From Pantoea sp. (GTDB taxonomy: Bacteria; Pseudomonadota; Gammaproteobacteria; Enterobacterales; Enterobacteriaceae): DNA of 64,000 bases. Of the stretch, positions 24,665-32,963 are shown piece by piece. How positions within the stretch are numbered: position 1 is the stretch's first letter; each line of letters starts with the position of its first letter. A program made the position numbers and the translations under genes. The stretch is from contig NZ_JAPWKD010000025.1 in the NCBI RefSeq assembly GCF_028283705.1, forward strand, positions 1-64,000, read 5' to 3'. Below the pieces are notes generated by a model. That model made no database searches. It was given only the letters and a program-made list of their open reading frames with translations, and had not been told where the DNA came from.

Positions 24665-26121
24665 TTCATCGCAATCTTCGGTTCGACAGCAGGATAACCG
24701 GCACCCAGTTCTGCTTCCATGGCTGACTGCTGCGCCAGCCGTTTGTCCTGTTCCTGTAAATATCCCACCAAACTAATCTGATACTTACGGATATTTTCCA
24801 CGTAGTTATACGCCTCATGACCGCGAGCATAGCCGTACGTGGTCTGCGCGTAGTAACGCTTCTGGCTCAGCATCGGCAAACGCAGTTTCACATCGGCCCA
24901 GCTATCGGGGTTGCCGCCTTGTTTGGACGTCAGCTTACGGGCGTCCAGCATGTGGGCATAGCCCATGTTATAGGCTGCCAGAGCAAACCAGATACGTTCA
25001 TCTTCCGGGATGGTCGTGGGGACTTTTTCCACCATACGTTGCAGGTATTCGCTGCCACCGCGGATACTTTGCTCAGGATCGAGACGATCGGCAACGTCAA
25101 GGCTGTCAGCGGTGTTGCGCGTCAGCATCATCATGCCGCGCACGCCGGTGGGTGAGGTTGCCTGTGGATTCCAGTGCGACTCCTGATAAGAAATCGCCGC
25201 CAGTAGCCGCCAGTCGAGGCCGGAGGCATATTTCTCAAATAACGGCTTGATATCCGGCAGGGTATTGTCGATGGCGCGCAGGAAGGTGCGGGTATCGACG
25301 TAATCAAAGGTGCCGACATGGCCGAGATACTTCTCCTCCAGCCGCGCGATGGTGCCTTCTTCGCTCATCTGACTATAGAAGTCGAGCATGGCCGCATTCA
25401 GGCTGTCATCTTCTTCATCATGTGGCAGATACCAGGTGACGGGCTCTTCATCGGTGATATCAAAGGCCACTGCCAGCTGCGGATGAATGCGTTGCAGCAG
25501 GCCAATGGTGACAGAGTCCCCCACGGTGTAGTCCAGTTTGCCATCCGCCACCGCTTCCAGCAGCGCTTTTTGCCCCTGGTCGGTAGCGATTGACCAGTCA
25601 AGATCGGGATAGTTTCCGGCTTTAGCGGAACGTAAAGTTGACAGGTACGCGGAACCGGACTGCACAATCAGGCGGCCTTTCAGATCACCGAGGTTTTTTG
25701 GCCGCGGCTTATCAATGCGATACACCAGCTGTTGCGATACCGAGTAATAACTCGGTCCGGTCTGATAACGGGCTATGCGATCGTTGTTGTAGATCAGGCC
25801 CGCAGCCAGCAAATCCGCCTTACCATCATCAAGATCGTCAAACAGGTCACCGAGGTTCGGACGCACCGTCACCTGGAGTTTGACGCCAAGATAATCGGCG
25901 AAGCGCTTTGCCAGCTCGTAATCCATACCGGCTGGTGCATTATTGATGGTGTAGTAAGTCAGCGGGGAGTTAACGGTACTGATGCGCAGCACTCCCCGTG
26001 ATTTGATCTGCGATATCGCGTCTTTGCCGCCCCCGTACCAGGGGATCGACGGCCACAGTGCCAGCGCAAGTAGCACGGTTATCAGACCGATAAACAGATA
26101 GTTTAATTTCAGGCGTTTCAA
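24661..26121 (-). CDS. mltF: Membrane-bound lytic murein transglycosylase F
   Basis: MltF cleaves peptidoglycan glycan strands at the outer membrane. A hydrophobic N-terminal segment (YLFIGLITVLLALALWPSIPW) is followed by a family-3 solute-binding-like regulatory domain (SRGVLRISTVNSPLTYY...GLDYELAKRFADYLGVKLQVTVR). The lysozyme-like SLT domain follows, with catalytic Glu in AAISYQESHWNPQATSPTGVRGMMMLT. The start TTG at 26121 (LKRLKLNYLFIG, GAGAGA upstream) aligns with the E. coli N terminus; the longer frame from 26253 adds 44 unrelated residues. Length is 486 residues, shorter than the 518 of E. coli because the C-terminal tail is shorter. Confidence 0.93.
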   Translation of the reverse strand: MKRLKLNYLFIGLITVLLALALWPSIPWYGGGKDAISQIKSRGVLRISTVNSPLTYYTINNAPAGMDYELAKRFADYLGVKLQVTVRPNLGDLFDDLDDGKADLLAAGLIYNNDRIARYQTGPSYYSVSQQLVYRIDKPRPKNLGDLKGRLIVQSGSAYLSTLRSAKAGNYPDLDWSIATDQGQKALLEAVADGKLDYTVGDSVTIGLLQRIHPQLAVAFDITDEEPVTWYLPHDEEDDSLNAAMLDFYSQMSEEGTIARLEEKYLGHVGTFDYVDTRTFLRAIDNTLPDIKPLFEKYASGLDWRLLAAISYQESHWNPQATSPTGVRGMMMLTRNTADSLDVADRLDPEQSIRGGSEYLQRMVEKVPTTIPEDERIWFALAAYNMGYAHMLDARKLTSKQGGNPDSWADVKLRLPMLSQKRYYAQTTYGYARGHEAYNYVENIRKYQISLVGYLQEQDKRLAQQSAMEAELGAGYPAVEPKIAMN

Positions 26122-26285
26122 ATAGTTGTCTCTCGCTGGCTCTAAGGCCTCTGTCTTTAAAAGGCAGTATTGATCTTGTATGAACTCCCAGAGCGAAGGG
26201 CATTTTGCGCAACAAAGCGAGCCGGAGCAACTTATATAGCAGGATTTGCGCAAAATTCAGGCGAATCCGGTAGACCATAAATTCT

Positions 26286-26324
26286 GCGCAAACGGTTTCG
26301 TAACCGGTGCTGTTTCTCTATAAT
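26286..26324 (+). promoter_or_regulatory. PurR operator and -10 box of purL
   Basis: GCGCAAACGGTTTCGT (26286-26301) is a near-consensus PurR palindrome (ACGCAAACGTTTGCGT). A consensus TATAAT follows at 26319-26324. The operator covers the -35 region, as in E. coli purL, so purine-bound PurR should repress the gene. Confidence 0.88.
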
Positions 26325-26390
26325 ACGCCCCGTTTTCCCTGTTGCGCCCAATGAAGCGTCGCCCGGCGCTTCGAAGACGAGAGATCTTTA

Positions 26391-29300
26391 ATGATGGAAA
26401 TTCTGCGTGGTTCGCCCGCCCTGTCGGCATTTCGTGTAAACAAACTGCTGACCCGCTTTCAGGACGCTCATCTGCCGGTGAGTGATATTTACGCCGAGTA
26501 CGTCCATTTTGCCGATGTCAGTGCGCCGCTGAGTGCGGACGAAAAAGCCCGCCTGCAACGCCTGCTGAAATACGGTCCGTCTCTCGCCGAACATGCGCCA
26601 CAAGGGCGTCTGTTGCTGGTGACGCCGCGTCCAGGCACCATTTCACCCTGGTCCTCCAAAGCGACCGATATCGCCCACAACTGCGATCTGCCACAGGTGC
26701 GTCGTCTGGAACGCGGCATGGCGTTCTATGTTCAGGCACCGCAGCTGACAGAAGCGCAGTGGCAGACCCTTGCCAGCCTGCTGCATGACCGCATGATGGA
26801 AACGGTATACGGCGATCTCAATGATGCGCAGCAACTGTTTGCTCACCATGAGCCGCAGCCGCTGAAAAGTGTTGATGTGCTGGGTGGGGGCCGTCAGGCA
26901 CTGGAACTGGCTAACACTACACTGGGTCTGGCCCTGGCCGATGACGAAATCGACTATCTGCTGAATGCCTTCACTACGCTGGGTCGCAACCCGAACGACA
27001 TTGAACTCTATATGTTTGCCCAGGCGAACTCCGAGCATTGCCGCCACAAAATCTTCAACGCCGACTGGATTATCGACGGTGAAAAACAGCCGAAGTCGCT
27101 GTTTAAAATGATCAAAAACACCTTCGAACAAACGCCTGACTATGTGTTGTCTGCCTATAAAGACAACGCGGCGGTGATGGAAGGTTCCGAAGTTGGCCGT
27201 TATTACGCCGATGCCGAAAAAGGCGAATACGATTTCCATCAGGAAGCCGCGCATATCCTGATGAAAGTGGAAACGCATAACCACCCAACGGCGATTTCTC
27301 CATGGCCAGGTGCGGCGACCGGTTCCGGTGGTGAAATCCGTGACGAAGGCGCAACCGGACGTGGTGCCAAACCCAAAGCGGGTCTGGTGGGCTTCTCAGT
27401 GTCCAACCTGCGTATTCCGGGCTTTGAACAGCCGTGGGAAGAAGACTTTGGTAAGCCGGATCGTATCGTGACGGCGCTGGATATCATGACCGAAGGCCCA
27501 CTGGGTGGCGCGGCGTTCAACAACGAATTTGGTCGTCCGGCGCTGAACGGTTACTTCCGTACCTATGAAGAGCGCGTTAACAGCCACAACGGTGAAGAAC
27601 TGCGTGGTTACCACAAGCCAATCATGCTGGCGGGCGGCATCGGTAACATCCGTGCCGACCACGTGCAGAAAGGCGAAATAGTGGTGGGCGCGAAGCTGAT
27701 TGTGCTGGGTGGCCCGGCAATGAATATCGGTCTCGGTGGCGGTGCTGCCTCATCAATGGCTTCTGGCCAGTCTGATGCCGACCTCGACTTTGCTTCCGTA
27801 CAGCGTGACAACCCGGAAATGGAACGTCGTTGCCAGGAAGTGATCGACCGCTGCTGGCAGCTGGGCGAAGCTAACCCGATTCTGTTTATTCATGACGTGG
27901 GTGCAGGTGGCTTGTCTAACGCCATGCCGGAGCTGGTCAGCGACGGTGGCCGTGGTGGCCGCTTCAATCTGCGCGACGTGCTGAGCGATGAGCCAGGCAT
28001 GAGCCCGTTGGAAGTGTGGTGTAACGAATCGCAGGAACGTTATGTGCTGGCGGTAGCGCCGGACAAACTGGCGCTGTTTGATGAGCTGTGCCAGCGCGAG
28101 CGTGCCCCTTACGCGGTAATTGGTGAAGCCACCGAAGAACAGCATCTGAGCCTGGCGGATACGCATTTCGACAACAAACCGATCGATATGCCGCTGGATG
28201 TGCTGCTGGGCAAAACGCCGAAGATGACGCGTGATGTGGTCAGTCAGCAGGCGAAAGGTGAAGCGTTGCAGCGCGACGGCATCACCGTTGCTGATGCGGT
28301 CAACCGTGTGCTGCATCTGCCGACCGTGGCAGAGAAAACCTTCCTTATCACCATCGGTGACCGTACCGTAACCGGTATGGTGGCACGCGATCAGATGGTG
28401 GGTCCGTGGCAGATTCCGGTTGCTAACTGCGCAGTGACCACCGCCAGCCTCGATAGCTACTACGGTGAAGCCTTCTCTCTCGGCGAACGCGCCCCGGTCG
28501 CACTGCTCGACTTCGCCGCTTCAGGCCGTCTGGCGGTGGGTGAAGCTCTGACTAACCTCGCCGCAACGGCAATTGGTTCACTGACACGCGTGAAGCTGTC
28601 AGCGAACTGGATGGCGGCAGCCGGTCACCCGGGTGAAGATGCGGGCCTGTATGAAGCCGTGAAAGCGGTCGGCGAAGAACTTTGCCCGGCGCTGGGTATC
28701 ACCATCCCGGTGGGTAAAGATTCCATGTCGATGAAAACCCGCTGGCAGCAGGGGAATGAACAGCGTGAAATGACGTCACCGTTGTCGCTGGTCATCACCG
28801 CTTTTGCCCGCGTGGAAGACGTACGCCGCACCGTAACGCCGCAATTGCAGGCCGATAAAGACAACCTGCTGCTGCTGGTGGATCTGGGCAATGGCGCAAA
28901 CACGCTGGGGGCGACGGCGCTGTCACAGGTCTATCGTCAACTGGGTGATAAACCGGCTGACGTGCGTGACGCCGCACAGCTGGCTGGCTTCTTTAACGCT
29001 ATTCAGGCGCTAGTGGCGGAGCAGAAACTGCTGGCCTACCATGACCGTTCTGACGGCGGCCTGCTGGTAACGCTGGCTGAGATGGCGTTTACCGGTCATT
29101 GCGGTATCGAAGCGGACATCGCCGCGCTGGGTAGTGATGCGCTGGCAGCGCTGTTTACCGAAGAACTGGGTGCGGTGGTGCAAATCAACGCTGCTGACCG
29201 TGATGCGGTGCTGAAGACGTTCGCCGATCATGGCCTGATGACCAACGTCCATGTGATTGGTCAGGCGCTGCCGGGCGATCGTTTTGTGATTCGTTCTGGT

Positions 29301-30281
29301 GAGCATGCGGTGTATAGCGAAAGCCGTACCACGCTGCGTACCTGGTGGGCAGAAACCACCTGGCAGATGCAGCGTCTGCGTGACAACCCTGCCTGTGCCG
29401 ATCAGGAACATGAAGCGAAGAAAAACGACAACGATCCTGGCCTGAATGTCCATCTGACCTTCAAACCGGAAGAAGACGTTGCCGCGCCGATGATTGCCAC
29501 CGGTGCGCGTCCGCGTGTAGCGGTGCTGCGTGAGCAGGGCGTCAACTCCCACGTTGAAATGGCGGCCGCCTTCCATCGAGCAGGCTTTACCGCCGTCGAT
29601 GTGCATATGAGCGATCTGCTGGCGGGCCGTCGCGGTCTGGAAGAGTTCCATGCGCTGGTGGCCTGTGGTGGCTTCTCCTACGGTGACGTACTGGGTGCGG
29701 GTGAAGGCTGGGCGAAATCCATCCTGTTCAACAGCCGCGTGCGTGATGAGTTCGAAAACTTCTTCCATCGTCCGCAGACGCTGGCGCTGGGCGTCTGTAA
29801 CGGCTGCCAGATGATGTCCAACCTGCGTGAGCTGGTGCCGGGCAGCGAACTGTGGCCGCGCTTCGTGCGTAACCAGTCAGAACGCTTTGAAGCGCGTTTC
29901 AGCCTGGTGGAAGTGGCTGCCAGCCCGTCACTGCTGCTGGACGGCATGGCCGGTTCGCATATGCCGATTGCGGTGTCACACGGTGAAGGTTTTGTTGAAG
30001 TGCGTGATGGCGCGCATCTGGCGGCGCTGGAAAGCAAAGGCCTGGTGGCGCTGCGTTTCGTGGACAACTTCGGTAAGGTGACCGAGACGTATCCGGCCAA
30101 CCCGAACGGTTCCCCGAACGGTATCACTGCGGTGACCAACGAAAGCGGCCGCGTGACCATTATGATGCCGCACCCGGAACGCGTGTTCCGTACTGTGAGC
30201 AATTCCTGGCACCCGGCAGAGTGGGGCGAAGACAGCCCGTGGATGCGTATTTTCCGCAACGCACGTAAGCAGTTGGGTTAA
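26391..30281 (+). CDS. purL: Phosphoribosylformylglycinamidine synthase
   Basis: PurL converts FGAR to FGAM with glutamine and ATP in purine synthesis. It is the long single-chain type: 1296 residues with an N-terminal PurS-like domain, two AIR-synthase-like halves (FAQANSEHCRHKIFNADW; VETHNHPTAISPWPGAATGSGGEIRDEGATGRG) and a C-terminal class I glutaminase domain. The glutaminase nucleophile is in LALGVCNGCQMMSNL, and the His-Glu pair lies in MMPHPERVFR. It starts at ATG 26391 or 26394; E. coli begins MMEILRGS, so the first is used. A PurR operator precedes it. Confidence 0.98.
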   Translation: MMEILRGSPALSAFRVNKLLTRFQDAHLPVSDIYAEYVHFADVSAPLSADEKARLQRLLKYGPSLAEHAPQGRLLLVTPRPGTISPWSSKATDIAHNCDLPQVRRLERGMAFYVQAPQLTEAQWQTLASLLHDRMMETVYGDLNDAQQLFAHHEPQPLKSVDVLGGGRQALELANTTLGLALADDEIDYLLNAFTTLGRNPNDIELYMFAQANSEHCRHKIFNADWIIDGEKQPKSLFKMIKNTFEQTPDYVLSAYKDNAAVMEGSEVGRYYADAEKGEYDFHQEAAHILMKVETHNHPTAISPWPGAATGSGGEIRDEGATGRGAKPKAGLVGFSVSNLRIPGFEQPWEEDFGKPDRIVTALDIMTEGPLGGAAFNNEFGRPALNGYFRTYEERVNSHNGEELRGYHKPIMLAGGIGNIRADHVQKGEIVVGAKLIVLGGPAMNIGLGGGAASSMASGQSDADLDFASVQRDNPEMERRCQEVIDRCWQLGEANPILFIHDVGAGGLSNAMPELVSDGGRGGRFNLRDVLSDEPGMSPLEVWCNESQERYVLAVAPDKLALFDELCQRERAPYAVIGEATEEQHLSLADTHFDNKPIDMPLDVLLGKTPKMTRDVVSQQAKGEALQRDGITVADAVNRVLHLPTVAEKTFLITIGDRTVTGMVARDQMVGPWQIPVANCAVTTASLDSYYGEAFSLGERAPVALLDFAASGRLAVGEALTNLAATAIGSLTRVKLSANWMAAAGHPGEDAGLYEAVKAVGEELCPALGITIPVGKDSMSMKTRWQQGNEQREMTSPLSLVITAFARVEDVRRTVTPQLQADKDNLLLLVDLGNGANTLGATALSQVYRQLGDKPADVRDAAQLAGFFNAIQALVAEQKLLAYHDRSDGGLLVTLAEMAFTGHCGIEADIAALGSDALAALFTEELGAVVQINAADRDAVLKTFADHGLMTNVHVIGQALPGDRFVIRSGEHAVYSESRTTLRTWWAETTWQMQRLRDNPACADQEHEAKKNDNDPGLNVHLTFKPEEDVAAPMIATGARPRVAVLREQGVNSHVEMAAAFHRAGFTAVDVHMSDLLAGRRGLEEFHALVACGGFSYGDVLGAGEGWAKSILFNSRVRDEFENFFHRPQTLALGVCNGCQMMSNLRELVPGSELWPRFVRNQSERFEARFSLVEVAASPSLLLDGMAGSHMPIAVSHGEGFVEVRDGAHLAALESKGLVALRFVDNFGKVTETYPANPNGSPNGITAVTNESGRVTIMMPHPERVFRTVSNSWHPAEWGEDSPWMRIFRNARKQLG

Positions 30282-30286
30282 ACGCA

Positions 30287-30309
30287 ATAGCGACGCAATT
30301 TATTGCGTA
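30287..30309. repeat. REP-like palindrome after purL
   Basis: TAGCGACGCAATTTATTGCG resembles the TAGCGGCGCGATTTATCGCG arm of the element at 57046. A degenerate partner, ACCGCTACGGTTA, lies at about 30362-30373 and matches CCGCTACGGTTA at 57113. Confidence 0.5.
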
Positions 30310-30313
30310 ATGA

Positions 30314-30341
30314 AGGGTGTCCGTAAGGGCACCCTTTTTTT
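30314..30341 (+). terminator. Terminator of purL
   Basis: AGGGTG/CACCCT stem with a TCCGTAAGGG loop, then TTTTTTT. Confidence 0.88.
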
Positions 30342-30344
30342 GGG

Positions 30345-30362
30345 TGTCGGAAAATAGCGACA
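30345..30362 (+). promoter_or_regulatory. GlrR-binding site 1 upstream of glmY
   Basis: TGTC-N10-GACA, the consensus published for GlrR (QseF), about 200 bases upstream of the sigma-54 promoter. It is also part of a longer GGTGTCG/CGACACC palindrome. Confidence 0.7.
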
Positions 30363-30377
30363 CCGCTACGGTTAGCT

Positions 30378-30395
30378 TGTCGTCAAAAGGTGACA
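30378..30395 (+). promoter_or_regulatory. GlrR-binding site 2 upstream of glmY
   Basis: A second exact TGTC-N10-GACA, 33 bases after the first. Two such sites at enhancer distance from a -24/-12 promoter fit activation by GlrR. Confidence 0.75.
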
Positions 30396-30543
30396 TTTAA
30401 CCTCTTGATATTATTGGGTGTAATTTTTCCTTCAGAAACGCGTTGCTAATCAGCGACAGTTTTTTTAGACCGTACGGTAAAATTTTTGCGCCGGGTCTCA
30501 CTCTGAGAAAGCATTTGTCTGATAATTAACACTATTTTATTTT

Positions 30544-30564
30544 TGGCACGATGTTTGCTATACT
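30544..30564 (+). promoter_or_regulatory. Overlapping sigma-54 and sigma-70 promoters of glmY
   Basis: TGGCAC-N5-TTGCT (30544-30559) matches the sigma-54 consensus, with GG and GC ten bases apart. A sigma-70 -10 TATACT overlaps at 30559-30564. Both predict a start near 30570. Such overlapping promoters are known for glmY in E. coli. Confidence 0.85.
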
Positions 30565-30569
30565 CATTA

Positions 30570-30788
30570 CGTTGCTCATTCTCCTGCTTATGATTGCCCC
30601 GCATTGCGGTTGAGCTCATAAAAACTGAATGACGCACCAAACGGTGCCTGCCGTCCACCCAACCGATAATCGCTTGCTTTGCAACGTTATCAAGCATCGG
30701 ACGTAACGTTGAGTTAGGCACCACCTTATTCCCGCGTGAGGCGTTCGGCGTCACGCTCAACGGCAGGCCATAGCGCCTGCCGTTTTCT
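30570..30788 (+). ncRNA. glmY: Small regulatory RNA GlmY
   Basis: GlmY protects GlmZ from RapZ/RNase E and so raises GlmS (glucosamine-6-phosphate synthase). The RNA lies between purL and glrK, the E. coli glmY position. Its 5' half carries the GlmY/GlmZ signature: GCUCAUUC at the start, pairing with GAAUGACGC, and the loop side GAGCUCAUAAAAACUG. It ends in a terminator AACGGCAGGC/GCCTGCCGTTTTC (30759-30788), preceded by another stem (GCGTGA/TCACGC). The unprocessed length would be about 219 nt. The 3' half contains GTTGAGTTAGGCACC, which recalls the glmS-pairing part of GlmZ, so GlmZ-like activity is possible. Confidence 0.85.
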
Positions 30789-30857
30789 TATCTGTGCTTT
30801 CTTCCGCTTTCAGACTCCGCTAGCATTCCTGTAGTAAAAATTTAAGGAAATCCGGTT

Positions 30858-32285
30858 GTGAAGAGATGGCGTTTATTTCCCCGTTCGCTGCGTCAGCTGG
30901 TGTTGATGGCGTTCCTGCTGGTGCTGCTACCGCTGCTGGTACTGGCGTGGCAGGCATGGGAAAGCCTGTCGGCGCTAAGTAATCAGGCGGCAGACACCAA
31001 TCGCAACACCTTTACGGACGTGCGCCGCAGTGAAGCCATGGCGCGGACTGCCATCGAGCTGGAGCGCAGCTATCGTCAATATTGTGTGTTGGGTGATGAC
31101 AGTCTGGCGCGGCTCTATCAGTCACAACGTGCGCACTACAGTCAGATGCTCACCACCCACGCTGCCAGCCTGCCGGATTTGCCTTCGTTCAAACTGTTAG
31201 CCGCAACGCTGCCACAGCTGGAAACGCTGCAATGTGCCAGCGGCAATCCCTCCGCACCTGCATCGACAGCCCTTGAGCACTTTTCCGATACCAATGCGCA
31301 AATGGTGCAGGAAACACGCGAAGTGGTGTTTTCGCGGGGTTTGCAATTGCAGCGTGAAATTGCTGATCGAGGCCAGTTTTTTGGCTGGCAGGCTCTGATA
31401 TTGTTCCTGATCAGCCTGGCGCTGGTGTTGTTGTTTACCGGCATGATTATCGGGCCGGTGAAGCGGGTGGAGCGAATGATCAACCGGCTGGGTGAAGGCA
31501 AGGCGCTGGGCGACAGTATCAGCTTCCGTGGTCCGCGTGAGATTCGCTCGCTCGGTAAGCGAATTGTCTGGCTGAGTGAACGTCTGAGCTGGCTGGAAGC
31601 GCAACGCCACGAGTTTTTACGCCATCTTTCCCATGAACTGAAAACGCCACTTGCCAGCCTGCGCGAAGGCACGGAATTGTTAGCCGATCAGGTGGCAGGT
31701 CCACTGAATAGCGAACAGCAGGAAGTGGTGGCGATTCTGGATACCAGCAGCCGTCATTTGCAACGTTTGATCGAGCAGTTGCTGGATTACAACCGCAAAC
31801 TGGCCGATGGCCCGCTGGCGCTGGATGTCGTGGCACTGGATACCATTGTCGAGACGGTGGTGAAATCACACTCGTTACCGGCCCATGCGCGGCAAATGCG
31901 CACCCATGTGGATTTACAGGTGAACCACTGCCTGGCAGAGTCAACCCTGCTGCAACGGGTGATCGATAACCTTTATTCGAACGCCGTGAACTACGGTAGC
32001 GAATCCGGTAACATCTGGCTGCACAGCCAGCAGAAGGGCAATGAGGTGTGGATCGAGGTGGCAAACACCGGCACACCGATTCCGGCTGAAGAGCAGGCGA
32101 TGATCTTTGAGCCTTTTTATCAGGGTAGCCAACAACGCAAGGGGCCGGTTAAAGGCAGTGGGCTGGGGTTAAGCATCGCCAAAGATTGCCTGCGCAGGAT
32201 GCAGGGTGATTTACAGTTGGTGACACGTAAGGACGCGGATGTCTGTTTTCGTATCATTTTGACTACCACCGCCGGGAATGCCTGA
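30858..32285 (+). CDS. glrK: Two-component sensor kinase GlrK (QseE)
   Basis: GlrK phosphorylates GlrR. The 475-residue membrane kinase has two transmembrane helices (about 14-31 and 178-199) around a periplasmic domain of about 145 residues, then HAMP, the HisKA box HEFLRHLSHELKTPLASLREG with His259 (the E. coli phospho-site), and an HATPase domain with N (VIDNLYSNAVNYG) and G (GSGLGLSIAKDCL) boxes. It starts at GTG 30858 with AAGGAAA upstream. It is the first gene of glrK-qseG-glrR, directly after glmY, which is the known GlrR target. Confidence 0.95.
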   Translation: MKRWRLFPRSLRQLVLMAFLLVLLPLLVLAWQAWESLSALSNQAADTNRNTFTDVRRSEAMARTAIELERSYRQYCVLGDDSLARLYQSQRAHYSQMLTTHAASLPDLPSFKLLAATLPQLETLQCASGNPSAPASTALEHFSDTNAQMVQETREVVFSRGLQLQREIADRGQFFGWQALILFLISLALVLLFTGMIIGPVKRVERMINRLGEGKALGDSISFRGPREIRSLGKRIVWLSERLSWLEAQRHEFLRHLSHELKTPLASLREGTELLADQVAGPLNSEQQEVVAILDTSSRHLQRLIEQLLDYNRKLADGPLALDVVALDTIVETVVKSHSLPAHARQMRTHVDLQVNHCLAESTLLQRVIDNLYSNAVNYGSESGNIWLHSQQKGNEVWIEVANTGTPIPAEEQAMIFEPFYQGSQQRKGPVKGSGLGLSIAKDCLRRMQGDLQLVTRKDADVCFRIILTTTAGNA

Positions 32286-32288
32286 TCA

Positions 32289-32963
32289 ATGAATTTATCC
32301 CTCAACAAATTATGCGCCGCCAGCCTGCTGGTGTTCAGCCTGGCGGGTTGCCATGCACCTTCTGCAGACAACGCCCTCAGGGACGACAGCATCCAGCCGG
32401 AGCCGCAGGTGCGTCTGCCGGACTATCTGGCGACTGACTGTGGCAGTGTCTGGCAAATTGAATATCCGGCTGCCATGAGCAACCCATTGTATTGGCAGCG
32501 TGCCATTGATTGTGCGGAACGTCTGTCACCGGCCGAAGCCCGGGCGGAAGCACGTCGCTGGCCGGTGCAGGGCTGGTCCCGTGCCTTTAAGCAGGGCATA
32601 TTGCTGGCTAACGGCAACGTAACGCCACAGGAGCGCCGCGACTATGTTGATACGCTGGATGGCTACAGTACGGCGTTTCCGGCGGCAGTTCGTCCGCTGA
32701 TTCAGCTGTGGCGCAGCAACCAGGCCGCTCAGCTTGAGCTGAGTGACGCGCGTGGCCGCTACGCACGGCTACAGCAAAGTACCGATGCCGAGCTGGATAG
32801 CCTGCGCCAGCAGCAACGCACGCTTCGTACCTCGCTGGCAGATACGCAGCATAAGCTGGAGCGTCTGACGGATATCGAGCGTCAGCTGTCCTCGCGTAAA
32901 GCGCCCGACAGCAGCGACACATCGCACAGTGCCAGCGGTACGGCGAATGAGGAGCAGCCATAA
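32289..32963 (+). CDS. qseG: QseG outer membrane lipoprotein (YfhG)
   Basis: QseG is an outer-membrane lipoprotein that interacts with QseE/GlrK and modulates it. The 224-residue precursor has a lipoprotein signal (LCAASLLVFSLAGC, lipidated Cys21). The C-terminal half is a predicted coiled coil (QLELSDARGRYARLQQSTDAELDSLRQQQRTLRTSLADTQHKLERLTDIERQL), followed by a low-complexity Ser-rich tail. It starts three bases after glrK, and its stop overlaps the glrR ATG. Confidence 0.9.
   Translation: MNLSLNKLCAASLLVFSLAGCHAPSADNALRDDSIQPEPQVRLPDYLATDCGSVWQIEYPAAMSNPLYWQRAIDCAERLSPAEARAEARRWPVQGWSRAFKQGILLANGNVTPQERRDYVDTLDGYSTAFPAAVRPLIQLWRSNQAAQLELSDARGRYARLQQSTDAELDSLRQQQRTLRTSLADTQHKLERLTDIERQLSSRKAPDSSDTSHSASGTANEEQP

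Noticed and set aside
29010..29768. 252-codon open frame antisense to purL
   Set aside because: Shadow frame on the complement of a highly conserved gene; no start context or homology recognised. Other antisense frames over purL, lepA and rlmN were dropped for the same reason.
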